The position numbers were made by a program, and so were the translations under genes. 12,894 bases of DNA, from NCBI GenBank assembly GCA_029287275.1, contig JARFRL010000079.1, forward strand, positions 1-12,894, written 5' to 3'. The DNA is from Pontiella desulfatans. Its GTDB lineage: Bacteria > Verrucomicrobiota > Kiritimatiellia > Kiritimatiellales > Pontiellaceae. This document shows, in pieces, positions 7,046 to 12,894 of the stretch (position 1 is its first letter; each line of letters starts with the position of its first letter). The notes under the pieces are model-generated. The model had not been told where the DNA came from, ran no database searches, and saw nothing but the letters and a program-made list of their open reading frames with translations.

Positions 7046-7733
7046 TTCGATCCAGCTGAATGTGAAGCCCCGCGTGGCGCTTTGGTTTCTGCTCGGCTGC
7101 GTCGGCGTGCTGGTCGTGTTGCACGTCGTGAGTCTGCTTCCTGTGATCCTCGCGGGGCGCGACTATTCCATCGTGTACTTCGACATCACGAAAGAGATGA
7201 ATCTGCCGACGCTCTTTTCGTCCTGTCAGTTGATCGCGGCGGGGCTGCTTTGTTTCGTGATTGGTCTGGCCGAGCGGCTCCGCGGCGGCAAGTTTTCCTT
7301 TTGGTTCTTCCTGTTCGCGGCCTTCGTTTGGGTGGGGATCGACGAGACGATCATGATTCATGAATACATCAGCGATCATTTGCATGAGCGCTTCGAAACG
7401 AGCGGCGCGTTCCGGTTCGCTTGGGTGATTCCATACGGCGCCGCGCTGATCGTCATTCTCGCCGTGGGCGCGCGCTTCTTTTTCCGCTTGCCCGCGGTCA
7501 CGAAAAAACAAGTCGCGCGCGCGGCCATCGTTTTCGTCTCGGGCGGCATCGGCATGGAAATGTTGCAGAGCGCGTGGTACGACTCCCATGGATTCGACGC
7601 GGTGTACAACGTCATGAACGGCCTGGAGGAAATCCTCGAAATGGTCGGCGTTTCGCTCTTTGTTTACGCGTTCCTCGACCATCTCGACCGCGAGCATTCC
7701 GGCCTCGCGCTGACGGTTTCCTCGCGCGCTTAG
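7038..7733 (+). CDS. Multi-pass membrane protein with DE-x4-HE motif, uncharacterised (second of pair)
   Basis: This 231-residue membrane protein is unnamed. About six hydrophobic segments are seen by eye (roughly 13-39, 59-77, 87-101, 126-147, 159-175 and 199-213). Key polar positions are DETIMIHE (102-109), a GIGMEM segment with Glu174, and LEEILE (196-201), which leads into the last helix. A D/E-x-x-x-HE stretch followed much later by an EE-x-x-E helix recurs, as far as I recall, in uncharacterised bacterial membrane proteins. I cannot name the family. Its start overlaps the end of the preceding gene by 8 bases, and it shares layout and motifs with that gene. It converges with the lipoprotein gene, and their stop codons overlap by 4 bases. 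Confidence 0.82.
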   Translation: MRDSIQLNVKPRVALWFLLGCVGVLVVLHVVSLLPVILAGRDYSIVYFDITKEMNLPTLFSSCQLIAAGLLCFVIGLAERLRGGKFSFWFFLFAAFVWVGIDETIMIHEYISDHLHERFETSGAFRFAWVIPYGAALIVILAVGARFFFRLPAVTKKQVARAAIVFVSGGIGMEMLQSAWYDSHGFDAVYNVMNGLEEILEMVGVSLFVYAFLDHLDREHSGLALTVSSRA

Positions 7734-8257
7734 CGCGGGCGCGGTTTCCAGATCTTGACCTTCTTTTGCTCGCGGCCCCATTCGAGCGCCTTGCGATGAG
7801 AGGGGAAGTAGAGGTCGATGTGCATGCCTTTGATCGCGCCGCCGATGTCCTCCACGCGGCCCCAGCCGTAGTCCGGGATGTGCATGATGGTGCCGAAGGG
7901 ATAGTAGCGCGTGTCCGCCGCGATCGTGCCCCAGTCCGCCTCGGTGCCGGCCGCGGTGATGCCCACGGCTTTGGGGTCGCCCTTGTTCGGGCCGTACGCG
8001 ACGACGGGTTGGAACTTCCAGTTTCGCTTCCAACCACAGCATTCGCCGCACTTGCAATAGCCCGTCGTCTCCATCATCACGATTTCCGGTTTCTGGTTTT
8101 TCGGAACCCGATAGCGGCGGCTCGTCGCGCAGCCACTGAATATAAATAAACCAAGGAACAGGATTGAGACTCTCACGGAGGCTCGGAGCCACGAAGCTTC
8201 CGGGGGGTTCTGGTTTTTGTCTCTTTGTGGCTTTGTGTCTTTGTGAGAGATCATCAT
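7730..8257 (-). CDS. 3D-domain lipoprotein (RlpA/MltA-like double-psi barrel)
   Basis: This is a probable outer-surface or periplasmic lipoprotein of 175 residues. From this start, the hydrophobic stretch before the lipobox FSGC puts the lipidated cysteine at residue 43. The mature part has YCKCGECCGW, then AADTRYYPFGT, VEDIGGAI and MHIDLYFPSH. The three conserved aspartates of the last segments define the 3D domain, found in peptidoglycan-active proteins such as MltA-type lytic transglycosylases. The ATG at 8257 overlaps the birA stop as ATGA, with GGGAG upstream, which argues for coupled translation. Residues 4-29 are encoded by a foldback repeat and make an unusually long, charged N-terminus. 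An alternative GTG at 8176 would give a normal short signal peptide. Substrate and exact activity are inference. Confidence 0.85.
   Translation of the reverse strand: MMISHKDTKPQRDKNQNPPEASWLRASVRVSILFLGLFIFSGCATSRRYRVPKNQKPEIVMMETTGYCKCGECCGWKRNWKFQPVVAYGPNKGDPKAVGITAAGTEADWGTIAADTRYYPFGTIMHIPDYGWGRVEDIGGAIKGMHIDLYFPSHRKALEWGREQKKVKIWKPRPR
8170..8249. repeat. 80-bp foldback repeat with CACAAAG units
   Basis: Two 26-base arms, 8171-8196 and 8223-8248, are inverted relative to each other. Both begin with TCTCAC and end with AGCCAC[GA]AAG when read inward; 19 of 26 positions match exactly. Six of the seven mismatches are G on the left arm opposite T on the right, so RNA from the plus strand would pair at 25 of 26 positions counting G-U. 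One further C-G pair extends the stem to 8170/8249. The minus strand of the right arm holds three tandem 8-base units of CACAAAG plus one base. The 26-base centre contains a run of G. From memory, similar CACAAAGACACAAAG-type sequences are scattered in genomes of the Verrucomicrobia/Planctomycetes group. The repeat lies inside the first codons of the lipoprotein gene. Confidence 0.8.
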
Positions 8258-8979
8258 GAAACGTCTCCCGACCAAATCGTTTCGAGGCCGGTGGCGGTTT
8301 GGAGCAATAGTTCGCCGTGGTCGCCGAATCCCGCGAGCGTTCCGTTCTTCTTGCGGTCGCCGTCACGCACGCTGATCGGTTTGCCAAGCGGTCCGGCTTT
8401 TTCCGTCCAGACGGCGCGGATGCCGCGGAATCCGTCCGCGCGCCACGCCTCGATCCAGTGGGCGAGATGGGGGAGCAGCGCGTCCAGCGTCGCGGAAAGC
8501 GGCCGCGCCGTTCCGCTTTCGATCAACATCGAGGTGGCGGGGCGGTCGATCGCCGCGGCTTCTTCCGACGACATGTTCACGTTGAGCCCGATCCCCACGA
8601 TGATCCCGGCCCCGGCGGCGCGCTCGACGCGCTCGGAGAGCACGCCGCAGATCTTTTTGTCCCCGACGAGCGCGTCGTTCGGCCACTTGGGCGCGGCGGC
8701 GATGTTTTGACCGTTCAGGAAGTCCGTCACCGCCAGCGCCGCGGCCATGGTGAGCGAGGGGATTTCGATCAGCGGAACGTCGGTTTCAACGAAAAGCGAG
8801 AAGCAGAGATTGGTGTCTGGCGCGGTAAGCCACTTCCGGTCGGACCGTCCTCTTCCGGCCGTCTGCTCGCGCGTCGCGAAAACAGTCCCGTTGCCCAAAG
8901 TCGAATCCTGAAGAAAACGGTCCTTCATGTAAGCGTTCGTGGAACCTAGCCTGTCATGCCACTCGATGGAGAAAGTCAT
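8254..8979 (-). CDS. birA: Biotin-[acetyl-CoA-carboxylase] ligase, catalytic domain only
   Basis: This 241-residue enzyme makes biotinyl-5'-AMP and transfers biotin to the lysine of a carrier domain. Visible motifs are the family's STN (13-15), GRGRSDRKW (42-50, the biotin and AMP loop), KWPND (98-102), KKICGVLSE with the catalytic-type Lys109, and GIGLNVN. It lacks the N-terminal winged-helix domain of E. coli BirA (about 321 residues), so it should not repress biotin genes by itself. AAAGGA lies about 10 bases before the ATG. It is divergent from oadGAB, whose A subunit carries the EAMKME biotin site, and is therefore the likely activator of that subunit. It overlaps the lipoprotein gene by 4 bases. 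Confidence 0.95.
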   Translation of the reverse strand: MTFSIEWHDRLGSTNAYMKDRFLQDSTLGNGTVFATREQTAGRGRSDRKWLTAPDTNLCFSLFVETDVPLIEIPSLTMAAALAVTDFLNGQNIAAAPKWPNDALVGDKKICGVLSERVERAAGAGIIVGIGLNVNMSSEEAAAIDRPATSMLIESGTARPLSATLDALLPHLAHWIEAWRADGFRGIRAVWTEKAGPLGKPISVRDGDRKKNGTLAGFGDHGELLLQTATGLETIWSGDVS

Positions 8980-9007
8980 TCGGTGTTAATCCTTTATTTA
9001 GATTGGG

Positions 9008-9033
9008 TTTTATTAGGGGAAACACTAATAAAA
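9008..9033. promoter_or_regulatory. Perfect 9-bp inverted repeat between birA and oadG; candidate operator
   Basis: TTTTATTAG (9008-9016) and CTAATAAAA (9025-9033) are exact inverse complements separated by 8 bases. The repeat lies in the AT-rich divergent control region, 28 bases upstream of the birA ATG and about 40 bases upstream of the putative oadG -10. The spacing would suit a dimeric regulator. A weak hairpin with terminator-like activity is the alternative. Confidence 0.5.
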
Positions 9034-9047
9034 AGCCTGTTTTTCAC

Positions 9048-9076
9048 TAGGCATGCTAAAACAAATTCCGTATACA
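9048..9076 (+). promoter_or_regulatory. Candidate promoter of oadGAB
   Basis: TAGGCA (9048-9053, four of six matches to TTGACA) and TATACA (9071-9076, four of six to TATAAT) are separated by 17 bases. Transcription would start near 9083 and leave a leader of about 30 bases before oadG. Confidence 0.4.
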
Positions 9077-9098
9077 TGCCGCTCATTTTACCAAAATC

Positions 9099-9104
9099 AA
9101 GGAG
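9099..9104 (+). promoter_or_regulatory. Ribosome binding site that decides the oadG start
   Basis: AAGGAG abuts the ATG at 9105 but lies 9 bases before the in-frame ATG at 9114. The second ATG is therefore the workable start. Confidence 0.7.
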
Positions 9105-9113
9105 ATGGAAAAG

Positions 9114-9341
9114 ATGGAACTTCTGATGCAAGGCGCAACCCTGATGGTGATCGGCATGGCCACCGTATTCGCTTTCCTCGTCCTACTCATCGTCGCGATG
9201 AACAGCTCGGCGGGATTCTTCAAAAAATTCGCGCACCTCTTCCCGGAGGAAGCCCCTGCGGCCAAGAAAGCCCCCGCGGCGGCCGATCCGTCCGCGGAGA
9301 TCGCCGTCGCCCTCGCGGCCATTCGCGCCAAGCGCGGCTAA
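9114..9341 (+). CDS. oadG: Sodium-pump decarboxylase gamma subunit (OadG type)
   Basis: This 75-residue membrane protein is the small subunit that holds OadA to the membrane-embedded OadB. It has one N-terminal helix (about residues 6-30), a linker rich in Ala, Pro and Lys, and a short amphipathic tail (AEIAVALAAIRAKRG), the layout typical of OadG. The His-rich zinc-binding tail of Klebsiella OadG is absent. Similarity in this family is weak, so the call rests on layout plus its place before oadA and oadB. An ATG at 9105 would add three residues, but the ribosome binding site favours 9114. The gap to oadA is 33 bases. Confidence 0.85.
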   Translation: MELLMQGATLMVIGMATVFAFLVLLIVAMNSSAGFFKKFAHLFPEEAPAAKKAPAAADPSAEIAVALAAIRAKRG

Positions 9342-9362
9342 CCCCTTTTATTTAAAACAACC

Positions 9363-9367
9363 AGGAG
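9363..9367 (+). promoter_or_regulatory. Ribosome binding site supporting the GTG start of oadA
   Basis: AGGAG lies 7 bases before the GTG at 9375 and supports this non-ATG start. Confidence 0.75.
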
Positions 9368-9374
9368 AATTATC

Positions 9375-11192
9375 GTGGCAAAGAAAACCATCCATATCAT
9401 GAACACCGCGTTCCGCGACGGTTTCCAGTCCGTCTACGGCGCGCGCGTCCTCACCGAAGACTTCCTGCCGGCCGTCAAAGCCTGCGTGGAAGCGGGTCAG
9501 ACTCACTTCGAAGCCGGCGGCGGCGCTCGCTTCCAGGCTCCCTTCTTCTACTGCAACGAGTCCGCTTTCGACATGATGGACAAGTTCCGCGCCGCGGCCG
9601 GTCCCGACGCCGACCTGCAGACCCTCGCCCGCGGCATCAACGTGGTCGGCCTCGATTCCCAAGGCCGCGACATGATCGATCTGCACGCGAAAATGTTCAA
9701 GAAGCACGGCATCACCACGATCCGCAACTTCGACGCCCTCAACGACGTCAACAACCTGATCGACTCCGGTAAATCCATCACCAACCACGGCCTCAACCAC
9801 GAAGTCTGCGTTACCATGATGGAACTGCCTCCCGGCTGCGAAGGCGCGCACACCGTCGAGTTCTACCAGAAAACCCTGCAGGACATTCTCGACGCGGGCA
9901 TCCCGTTCACCAGCGTCTGCTTCAAAGATGCGTCCGGCACCTCCGCGCCGAAGAAGGTCTACGAAACCATCGCGATGGCCCGCAAGCTTCTGCCGTCCGA
10001 CTGCAAGATCGTTTTCCACTCCCATGAAACCGCGGGCGTTGGCACCGTCGGTTACATCGCGGCCATCAAAGCCGGCGCCGATCAGGTCGACTGCTCCATG
10101 GCTCCGGCCTCCGGCGGCACCTGCCAGCCCGACGTCGCGACCCTGTGGCACGCCCTCCGCGGCGAAGACTACGACCTCGACATCGACATCGACAAGATGA
10201 TGCACGCCGAGTCCGTCTTCAAAGAATGCATGGCCGACTACATGCTTCCGCCGGAAGCCAAGGCCGTCGAGCCCATGATTCCGTGGTCCCCGATGCCGGG
10301 CGGCGCGCTCACCGCGAACACGCAGATGATGCGCGACAACAACATGATGGACAAATACGAAGACTGCATCCACGCCATGGGCGAAGTCGTCCGCCGCGGC
10401 GGATTCGGCACCTCCGTCACGCCGGTCTCCCAGTTCTACTTCCAGCAGGCGTTCAACAACGTCATCTTCGGACCGTGGGAAAAGATCGCCGAAGGATACG
10501 GCAAGATGGTGCTGGGCTACTTCGGCAAGACGCCGGTCGCGCCCGATCCCGAAATCGTCAAGATCGCGGCGGAAAAGCTCGAGCTCGAGCCCACCACCGC
10601 GAACCCGGTCGATCTGAACGACGCCGATCCCAAGAAGGGGGTTGAGCCCGCGAAAGCCATGCTCAAGGAAAACAACCTCGAGGAAACCGACGAGAACATC
10701 TTCATCGCCGGCGCCTGCAAGCAGAAGGGTATCGACTTCCTGCTCGGCAAGATGGAAGTCAACGGCGTCCGTAAAGGCGCGCTGACTCCGGCCGCTCCGG
10801 CCGCGGCCGCGGGTTCCGCGGGCGGCGACGGCGGTTACACCGTCTCCGTCAACGGCAAGAAGTTCGCGATCGAAGTCAAAGGCGACAAAGCCACCGTCAA
10901 CGGCAAAGCCTACGACATCGGCGTTGAAGACGGCGTTGAAACCTCCGGCACCGGCACGGTCGCGCACGAGTCCGCGGATTCCGTCGAAGTCGTCGCTCCG
11001 ATGAACGCCAAGGTCATCAAGGCGCTCGTCAGCGTGGGCGACCACGTGAACGAAGGCGACGTGCTCTTCATCGTTGAAGCCATGAAGATGGAAGTCGAAG
11101 TGAAGGCCGCCGCGGGCGGAACCATTTCCTCCATCGCGGCGGAAGCGGGCGCGCAGGTCGTCGCCGGCGAAGCCATGGCATCCATCAACTAA
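9375..11192 (+). CDS. oadA: Biotin-dependent carboxyltransferase, OadA-type alpha subunit
   Basis: This 605-residue cytoplasmic subunit moves the carboxyl group of a 2-oxoacid, probably oxaloacetate, onto its own biotin and passes it to OadB. The N-terminal TIM-barrel (about 5-300) has the metal-site residues expected from transcarboxylase 5S and OadA: Asp15 in RDGFQS, Lys184 (the carbamylated lysine) in CFKDASG, and His215/His217 in FHSHETAG. NFDALND and SGGTCQPD are also present. A conserved helical part follows (PMPGGALTANTQMM, GGFGTSVTPVSQFYFQQAFNNV). An Ala/Pro/Gly linker (about 472-490) leads to a biotinyl domain with EAMKMEVE, whose Lys571 is the biotin site. The active-site signature RDGFQS replaces the RDAHQS of well-studied OadA and PycB, and other segments also differ, so the substrate is not certain. 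Start is GTG. Codons end mostly in C or G, as in strongly expressed genes. A carboxylase role is the alternative, but the partner oadB argues for decarboxylation. Confidence 0.9.
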   Translation: MAKKTIHIMNTAFRDGFQSVYGARVLTEDFLPAVKACVEAGQTHFEAGGGARFQAPFFYCNESAFDMMDKFRAAAGPDADLQTLARGINVVGLDSQGRDMIDLHAKMFKKHGITTIRNFDALNDVNNLIDSGKSITNHGLNHEVCVTMMELPPGCEGAHTVEFYQKTLQDILDAGIPFTSVCFKDASGTSAPKKVYETIAMARKLLPSDCKIVFHSHETAGVGTVGYIAAIKAGADQVDCSMAPASGGTCQPDVATLWHALRGEDYDLDIDIDKMMHAESVFKECMADYMLPPEAKAVEPMIPWSPMPGGALTANTQMMRDNNMMDKYEDCIHAMGEVVRRGGFGTSVTPVSQFYFQQAFNNVIFGPWEKIAEGYGKMVLGYFGKTPVAPDPEIVKIAAEKLELEPTTANPVDLNDADPKKGVEPAKAMLKENNLEETDENIFIAGACKQKGIDFLLGKMEVNGVRKGALTPAAPAAAAGSAGGDGGYTVSVNGKKFAIEVKGDKATVNGKAYDIGVEDGVETSGTGTVAHESADSVEVVAPMNAKVIKALVSVGDHVNEGDVLFIVEAMKMEVEVKAAAGGTISSIAAEAGAQVVAGEAMASIN

Positions 11193-11222
11193 GAGCGCGA
11201 CAGCGCACGGAGAATTTACACA

Positions 11223-12698
11223 ATGAAGAAATTCATAACCATGGGACTTCTCGCCGCCGCCATCTTTGGTGGCGCCGCCCGGGTTCAGGCCGAAGACGCC
11301 TGTTGCCCCGCGGAAAAAGGCGCGAAGGCCGAAAGTCATATTTCCATCGCCAAAGGCTTCCAGAAGCTGGGTCGGGAAACCGGCATCTACCGCTTCTTCA
11401 ATCCGCAGACCAAGGAAGAAAAAGCCGACGCCTATCGGGCCGCGCTCATCAAAACCGTTGAAGCGGAAACATCCGCGGGTCATTTCCACGGCGCGATGAA
11501 CCAGATCCACAAGGCGCACGGCGTGGAGCAGGCGTTGCTGGATCAGCTCACCCTTCAGGTGGAAGAAGCGGAAGCCGCGGGCTATGTGCCTCCGGCGTCC
11601 CTGCCGCCCGGTTTGGGACAGTTCGCCATGATCCTCGTGGGTCTTGGCTTGATCTTCCTCGCCATCAAGAAGGGCTTCGAGCCGCTGCTGCTGTTGCCGA
11701 TCGGTTTCGGCGCGATCCTGACCAACATCCCGATGGCGGGCATTTCCGCCGGACCGATGCCGGGTCAGCCCGCGGGCTTCCTCTATTACTTCTACACCGT
11801 GGGCGTTGAGTCGGGCGTGTTCCCGCTGCTCATCTTCATGGGCGTGGGCGCGATGACCGACTTCGGTCCGCTGCTGGCCAATCCAAAGACCGCTCTGCTC
11901 GGCGCCGCCGCGCAGTTCGGTATCTTCATCGCCCTGCTCGGCGCGATGGCCATGGGGGGGCTCTTCTCGATCGAAGACGCCGCCGCCATTGGTATCATCG
12001 GAGGGGCGGATGGCCCAACCGCCATCTTCCTGGCCTCGCGACTCTCGCCGAACTTGCTAGGGGCGATCGCCGTCGCGGCGTACTCCTACATGGCGCTGGT
12101 TCCGATCATTCAGCCGCCGATCATGCGCGCGCTGACGACCAAGGAAGAACGCGGCATCGTCATGAAGCAGCTGCGTCACGTCACCAAAACCGAGAAGATC
12201 GTCTTCCCGTTGCTGGTGCTCGTGCTTTGTCTGTTGCTGCTGCCTTCCGCCACCCCGCTGATCGGTATGCTCATGCTCGGTAACCTGATGAAGGAATCCA
12301 CCGTCGTGGATCGTTTGTCCGACACCGCGCAGAACGCGCTCATCAACATCGTCACCATCATGCTCGGTCTGGCCGTCGGCTCCAAGCTGGCCGCGGACAA
12401 GTTCCTGAACGTGCAGACGCTCGGCATTCTGGCCCTCGGCCTCGGCGCCTTCGTCATCGGTACCGCCGCGGGACTCCTGCTGGCGAAGCTGATGAACAAG
12501 ATGAGCAAGGACCAGATCAATCCGTTGATCGGCTCCGCCGGTGTTTCGGCCGTTCCGATGGCCGCCCGCGTTTCCAACAAGGTCGGCCTGGAAGCCAACC
12601 CGCAGAACTTCCTGCTCATGCACGCCATGGGCCCGAACGTCGCGGGCGTCATCGGTTCCGCGGTCGCGGCCGGTGTGCTCCTCGCGCTCGTTGGCTAA
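11223..12698 (+). CDS. oadB: Na+-pumping decarboxylase beta subunit (OadB) with secreted N-terminal extension
   Basis: This 491-residue integral membrane subunit decarboxylates carboxybiotin and exports Na+. From about residue 130 it follows Klebsiella OadB closely: AIKKGFEPLLLLPIGFG, FMGVGAMTDFGPLL, GIIGGADGPTAI with Asp263, SYMALVPIIQPPIMRAL, and NPLIGSAGVSAVPMAARVSNK with Asn433, Gly437, Ser442 and Arg449. These match Asp203, Asn373, Gly377, Ser382 and Arg389 of the Klebsiella protein, which are linked to ion coupling. The first 130 residues are unusual: a Sec signal peptide (1-23, VQA-ED), a vicinal Cys pair (27-28), then about 100 mostly helical, charged residues. The loop between core helices 2 and 3 is shorter than in Klebsiella. 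CGGAGA about 10 bases before the ATG is the ribosome binding site, 30 bases after oadA. Confidence 0.95.
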   Translation: MKKFITMGLLAAAIFGGAARVQAEDACCPAEKGAKAESHISIAKGFQKLGRETGIYRFFNPQTKEEKADAYRAALIKTVEAETSAGHFHGAMNQIHKAHGVEQALLDQLTLQVEEAEAAGYVPPASLPPGLGQFAMILVGLGLIFLAIKKGFEPLLLLPIGFGAILTNIPMAGISAGPMPGQPAGFLYYFYTVGVESGVFPLLIFMGVGAMTDFGPLLANPKTALLGAAAQFGIFIALLGAMAMGGLFSIEDAAAIGIIGGADGPTAIFLASRLSPNLLGAIAVAAYSYMALVPIIQPPIMRALTTKEERGIVMKQLRHVTKTEKIVFPLLVLVLCLLLLPSATPLIGMLMLGNLMKESTVVDRLSDTAQNALINIVTIMLGLAVGSKLAADKFLNVQTLGILALGLGAFVIGTAAGLLLAKLMNKMSKDQINPLIGSAGVSAVPMAARVSNKVGLEANPQNFLLMHAMGPNVAGVIGSAVAAGVLLALVG

Positions 12699-12720
12699 AT
12701 TTCCACTCACTGGAAATCAG

Positions 12721-12749
12721 AAAGGGTCGCCCATTCGGCGGCCCTTTTT
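12721..12749 (+). terminator. Rho-independent terminator of oadGAB
   Basis: AAAGGGTCGCC pairs with GGCGGCCCTTT around the 5-base loop CATTC, with one G-T pair, and a T-run follows (12745-12749). A smaller hairpin, ATTTCC/GGAAAT (12699-12717), lies just before it, directly after the oadB stop. Confidence 0.92.
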
Positions 12750-12793
12750 GTTTCCCGCGCGCGGCGGTTTCGCGTTAGATTCTTCCCCTCGCT

Positions 12794-12894
12794 ATGAAAA
12801 TTCCATTCACCAAAGCGCACGGCGCGGGCAACGACTTCATCCTGATCGATGACCGGGCGCTGACCTTTCCGATCGACGACGCGGCGTTCATTCA
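12794..12894 (+). CDS. dapF: Diaminopimelate epimerase, 3'-partial
   Basis: Only the first 33 codons are inside the window. They read MKIPFTKAHGAGNDFILIDD, the characteristic N-terminus of DapF, including the conserved GxGNDF. The enzyme converts LL- to meso-diaminopimelate for lysine and peptidoglycan synthesis. It starts 45 bases after the oad terminator, so it has its own promoter, which I cannot place. No clear Shine-Dalgarno is seen before the ATG. Confidence 0.9.
   Translation, partial: MKIPFTKAHGAGNDFILIDDRALTFPIDDAAFI

Noticed and set aside
7725..7737. CGCGCT-T-AGCGCG palindrome at the convergent stop codons
   Set aside because: A one-base centre cannot form a hairpin of use, there is no T-run, and such short GC palindromes are expected in this composition.
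6879..8387. Open frame of 502 codons on the minus strand across the membrane pair and the lipoprotein
   Set aside because: The product is rich in Arg, His and Asp, shows no domain and overlaps three supported genes. It is a GC-bias shadow.
9348..11519. Long open frame (723 codons) on the minus strand opposite oadA and oadB
   Set aside because: It mirrors the strong C/G third-position bias of oadA on the other strand. The product is a low-complexity mix of Gly, Val, Asp, His and Arg without a recognisable domain, and oadA is certain.

Overview
The window looks like a stretch of chromosome from a GC-rich bacterium. DapF points to diaminopimelate-type peptidoglycan. A lipoprotein signal peptide, Sec signal peptides and a membrane-anchored nuclease imply an extracytoplasmic compartment. 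The mix of a sodium-pump decarboxylase operon (oadGAB type), a secreted formylglycine-generating enzyme and a short CACAAAG-rich foldback repeat resembles the Planctomycetes-Verrucomicrobia-Kiritimatiellota group. That placement is inference from gene content, not a measured phylogeny.

Layout from left to right. A 5'-truncated DNA/RNA non-specific endonuclease with an N-terminal membrane anchor (1-978) is followed by a 60-residue ferredoxin with its own terminator (1070-1310) and a secreted formylglycine-generating-enzyme homologue (1398-2468). These three are on the plus strand. The minus strand then carries the RNA helicase gene dbpA (2542-3921) and a ribosome/RNA maturation cluster, rbfA-truB-ribF (4117-6233, read right to left). 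Next, on the plus strand, are two overlapping genes for multi-pass membrane proteins that look like diverged paralogues and match no family I can name (6398-7733). They converge, with a 4-base overlap, on a minus-strand pair: birA (biotin ligase without a DNA-binding domain) and a 3D-domain lipoprotein whose first codons are made of a foldback repeat (7730-8979). A 134-base intergenic region with a perfect 9-bp inverted repeat separates birA from the divergent oadG-oadA-oadB operon (9114-12698). That operon ends at a strong terminator, after which dapF starts and runs off the window.

How the genes fit together. The oadGAB operon encodes a membrane decarboxylase that couples biotin-dependent decarboxylation of a 2-oxoacid (probably oxaloacetate) to Na+ export. 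The divergent birA would attach the biotin to OadA Lys571, so enzyme and activator share one control region. RbfA, TruB and DbpA act on 30S assembly, tRNA and 23S rRNA respectively. RibF makes FMN and FAD.

The least expected items are the in-frame foldback repeat at the lipoprotein start, the paralogous membrane pair with an acidic-HE motif, the secreted N-terminal domain fused to OadB, and the divergent active-site signature of OadA. I see no CRISPR array, tRNA, rRNA, prophage or insertion sequence. No gene-free stretch exceeds 300 bases; the longest is 3922-4116 (195 bases).
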